DNA of 6,162 bases, taken from the NCBI GenBank assembly GCA_022361315.1, contig JAKSBB010000172.1, forward strand, positions 1 through 6,162, given 5' to 3'. Positions 5,758 through 6,162 of the stretch are shown one piece after another. The translations under genes and the position numbers were made by a program. The notes below the pieces were generated by a model. The model was not told the DNA's origin. It searched no databases and saw only the letters and a list, made by a program, of their open reading frames with translations. This stretch comes from Desulfobacterales bacterium (GTDB lineage Bacteria; Desulfobacterota; Desulfobacteria; Desulfobacterales; Desulfobacteraceae). Numbering within the stretch: position 1 is the first letter of the stretch; every line of letters starts with the position of its first letter.

Positions 5758-6162
5758 TGGCGTCCTCCACTAATTCATTCACAAAGGCCGGAATTCTGTC
5801 CAGGGGAAGTACGGTGTCAACCGCGTCCGTATCGATGGCAGACTGGGGCATGTAATAGGATGAGGCGGTTGCGGGATCCTGGGCAATGGTGTAGCCCCCG
5901 TTTCGTTTGATGGCCACGATACCGTCGCTGCCGTCTGAGTTGGCACCGGTCAGGATAATCCCCACCAGGTGGGGGCCGCAGGCGTCTGCTGCGGATTCAA
6001 ACAATACATCGATGGACGGTCGGGAGTAGCAGACCGGCTCGTCCACGGACAGGGCAAAACTGAACTCCTTCTCAACCAGCAGATGGTACCCCCCCGGAGC
6101 GATATAGATGTTCCCCGGCCTTATGGGTTCCTTATCCCTGGCCTCTGTAACGGAAAGAGGAC
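5750..6162 (-). CDS. cheB: CheB-type protein-glutamate methylesterase, C-terminal 136 residues (5' end outside window)
   Basis: The minus-strand frame is open from the window edge to TAA at 5750-5752 and gives the last 136 residues of the CheB catalytic domain. This enzyme removes methyl groups from (or deamidates) glutamates of chemoreceptors. Visible marks are IRPGNIYIAPGGYHLLVE, DEPVCYSRPSIDVLFESAA, and LTGANSDGSDG with the expected catalytic aspartate (codon at 5933-5935). They are followed by AQDPATASSYYMPQSAI. The catalytic serine and histidine lie upstream and outside the window, so activity cannot be judged, and whether a receiver domain precedes it is unknown. An in-frame ATG at 6046 is internal to the domain and is not the start. 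It runs into the receiver-PAS-kinase gene with an 8-nt overlap, the arrangement of CheB/CheR-linked signalling operons rather than a classical cheA-cheW cluster. Confidence 0.88.
   Translation of the reverse strand, partial: PLSVTEARDKEPIRPGNIYIAPGGYHLLVEKEFSFALSVDEPVCYSRPSIDVLFESAADACGPHLVGIILTGANSDGSDGIVAIKRNGGYTIAQDPATASSYYMPQSAIDTDAVDTVLPLDRIPAFVNELVEDANG

Noticed and set aside
5023..5910. 295-codon + strand open frame opposite the kinase and cheB
   Set aside because: It is the mirror of the kinase coding frame, with no start signal or family motif. The minus-strand reading is unambiguous.
6044..6046. ATG as the start of the CheB protein
   Set aside because: Reading upstream continues in frame to the window edge with typical CheB sequence, so this Met is internal.

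Overview
The window (about 6.2 kb, moderate-to-high GC) looks like chromosomal DNA of a Desulfobacterota-type (deltaproteobacterial) anaerobe. This rests on overall protein character: a LiuR-like MerR regulator next to an acyl-CoA dehydrogenase, a CheB plus receiver/PAS/kinase signalling pair, and a receiver-TPR protein. No single marker fixes the taxon.

Left part, + strand (1-880). The tail of a gene that probably encodes an NDP-forming acyl-CoA synthetase ends at 130. It overlaps by 8 nt a small S4-domain RNA-binding protein (123-371, GTG start). An AT-rich spacer then holds a good -35 box and two small hairpins. It leads into a short, unrecognised protein with a very acidic tail (514-822), which is closed by a strong intrinsic terminator (845-879). 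This small gene looks like its own transcription unit.

Middle part (880-2289). A roughly 260-nt gap holds a degenerate 58-nt tandem repeat (912-1027) whose units each contain a TACA..TGTA inverted repeat, and a possible promoter. It is followed by a CheY-like receiver fused to a TPR array (1141-2289) with no DNA-binding or enzymatic output.

Right part, - strand. Reading from high to low coordinates there are two units. The first is the C-terminal part of a CheB methylesterase (running off the window), translationally coupled to a 549-residue receiver-PAS-histidine kinase (4108-5757). That kinase has a glutamine where the phospho-accepting histidine should be, although its ATP-binding motifs are intact. 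The second is a MerR-family regulator (3561-3977) followed after 21 nt by an acyl-CoA dehydrogenase (2295-3539). A palindrome, GTTAACG-N4-CGTAAAC, lies just upstream of the regulator and is the natural candidate for its operator. The dehydrogenase converges on the receiver-TPR gene with only 5 nt between stop codons.

Most of the window is ordinary. The points most worth checking are the His-to-Gln kinase, the tandem repeat, the MerR palindrome and the orphan acidic protein.
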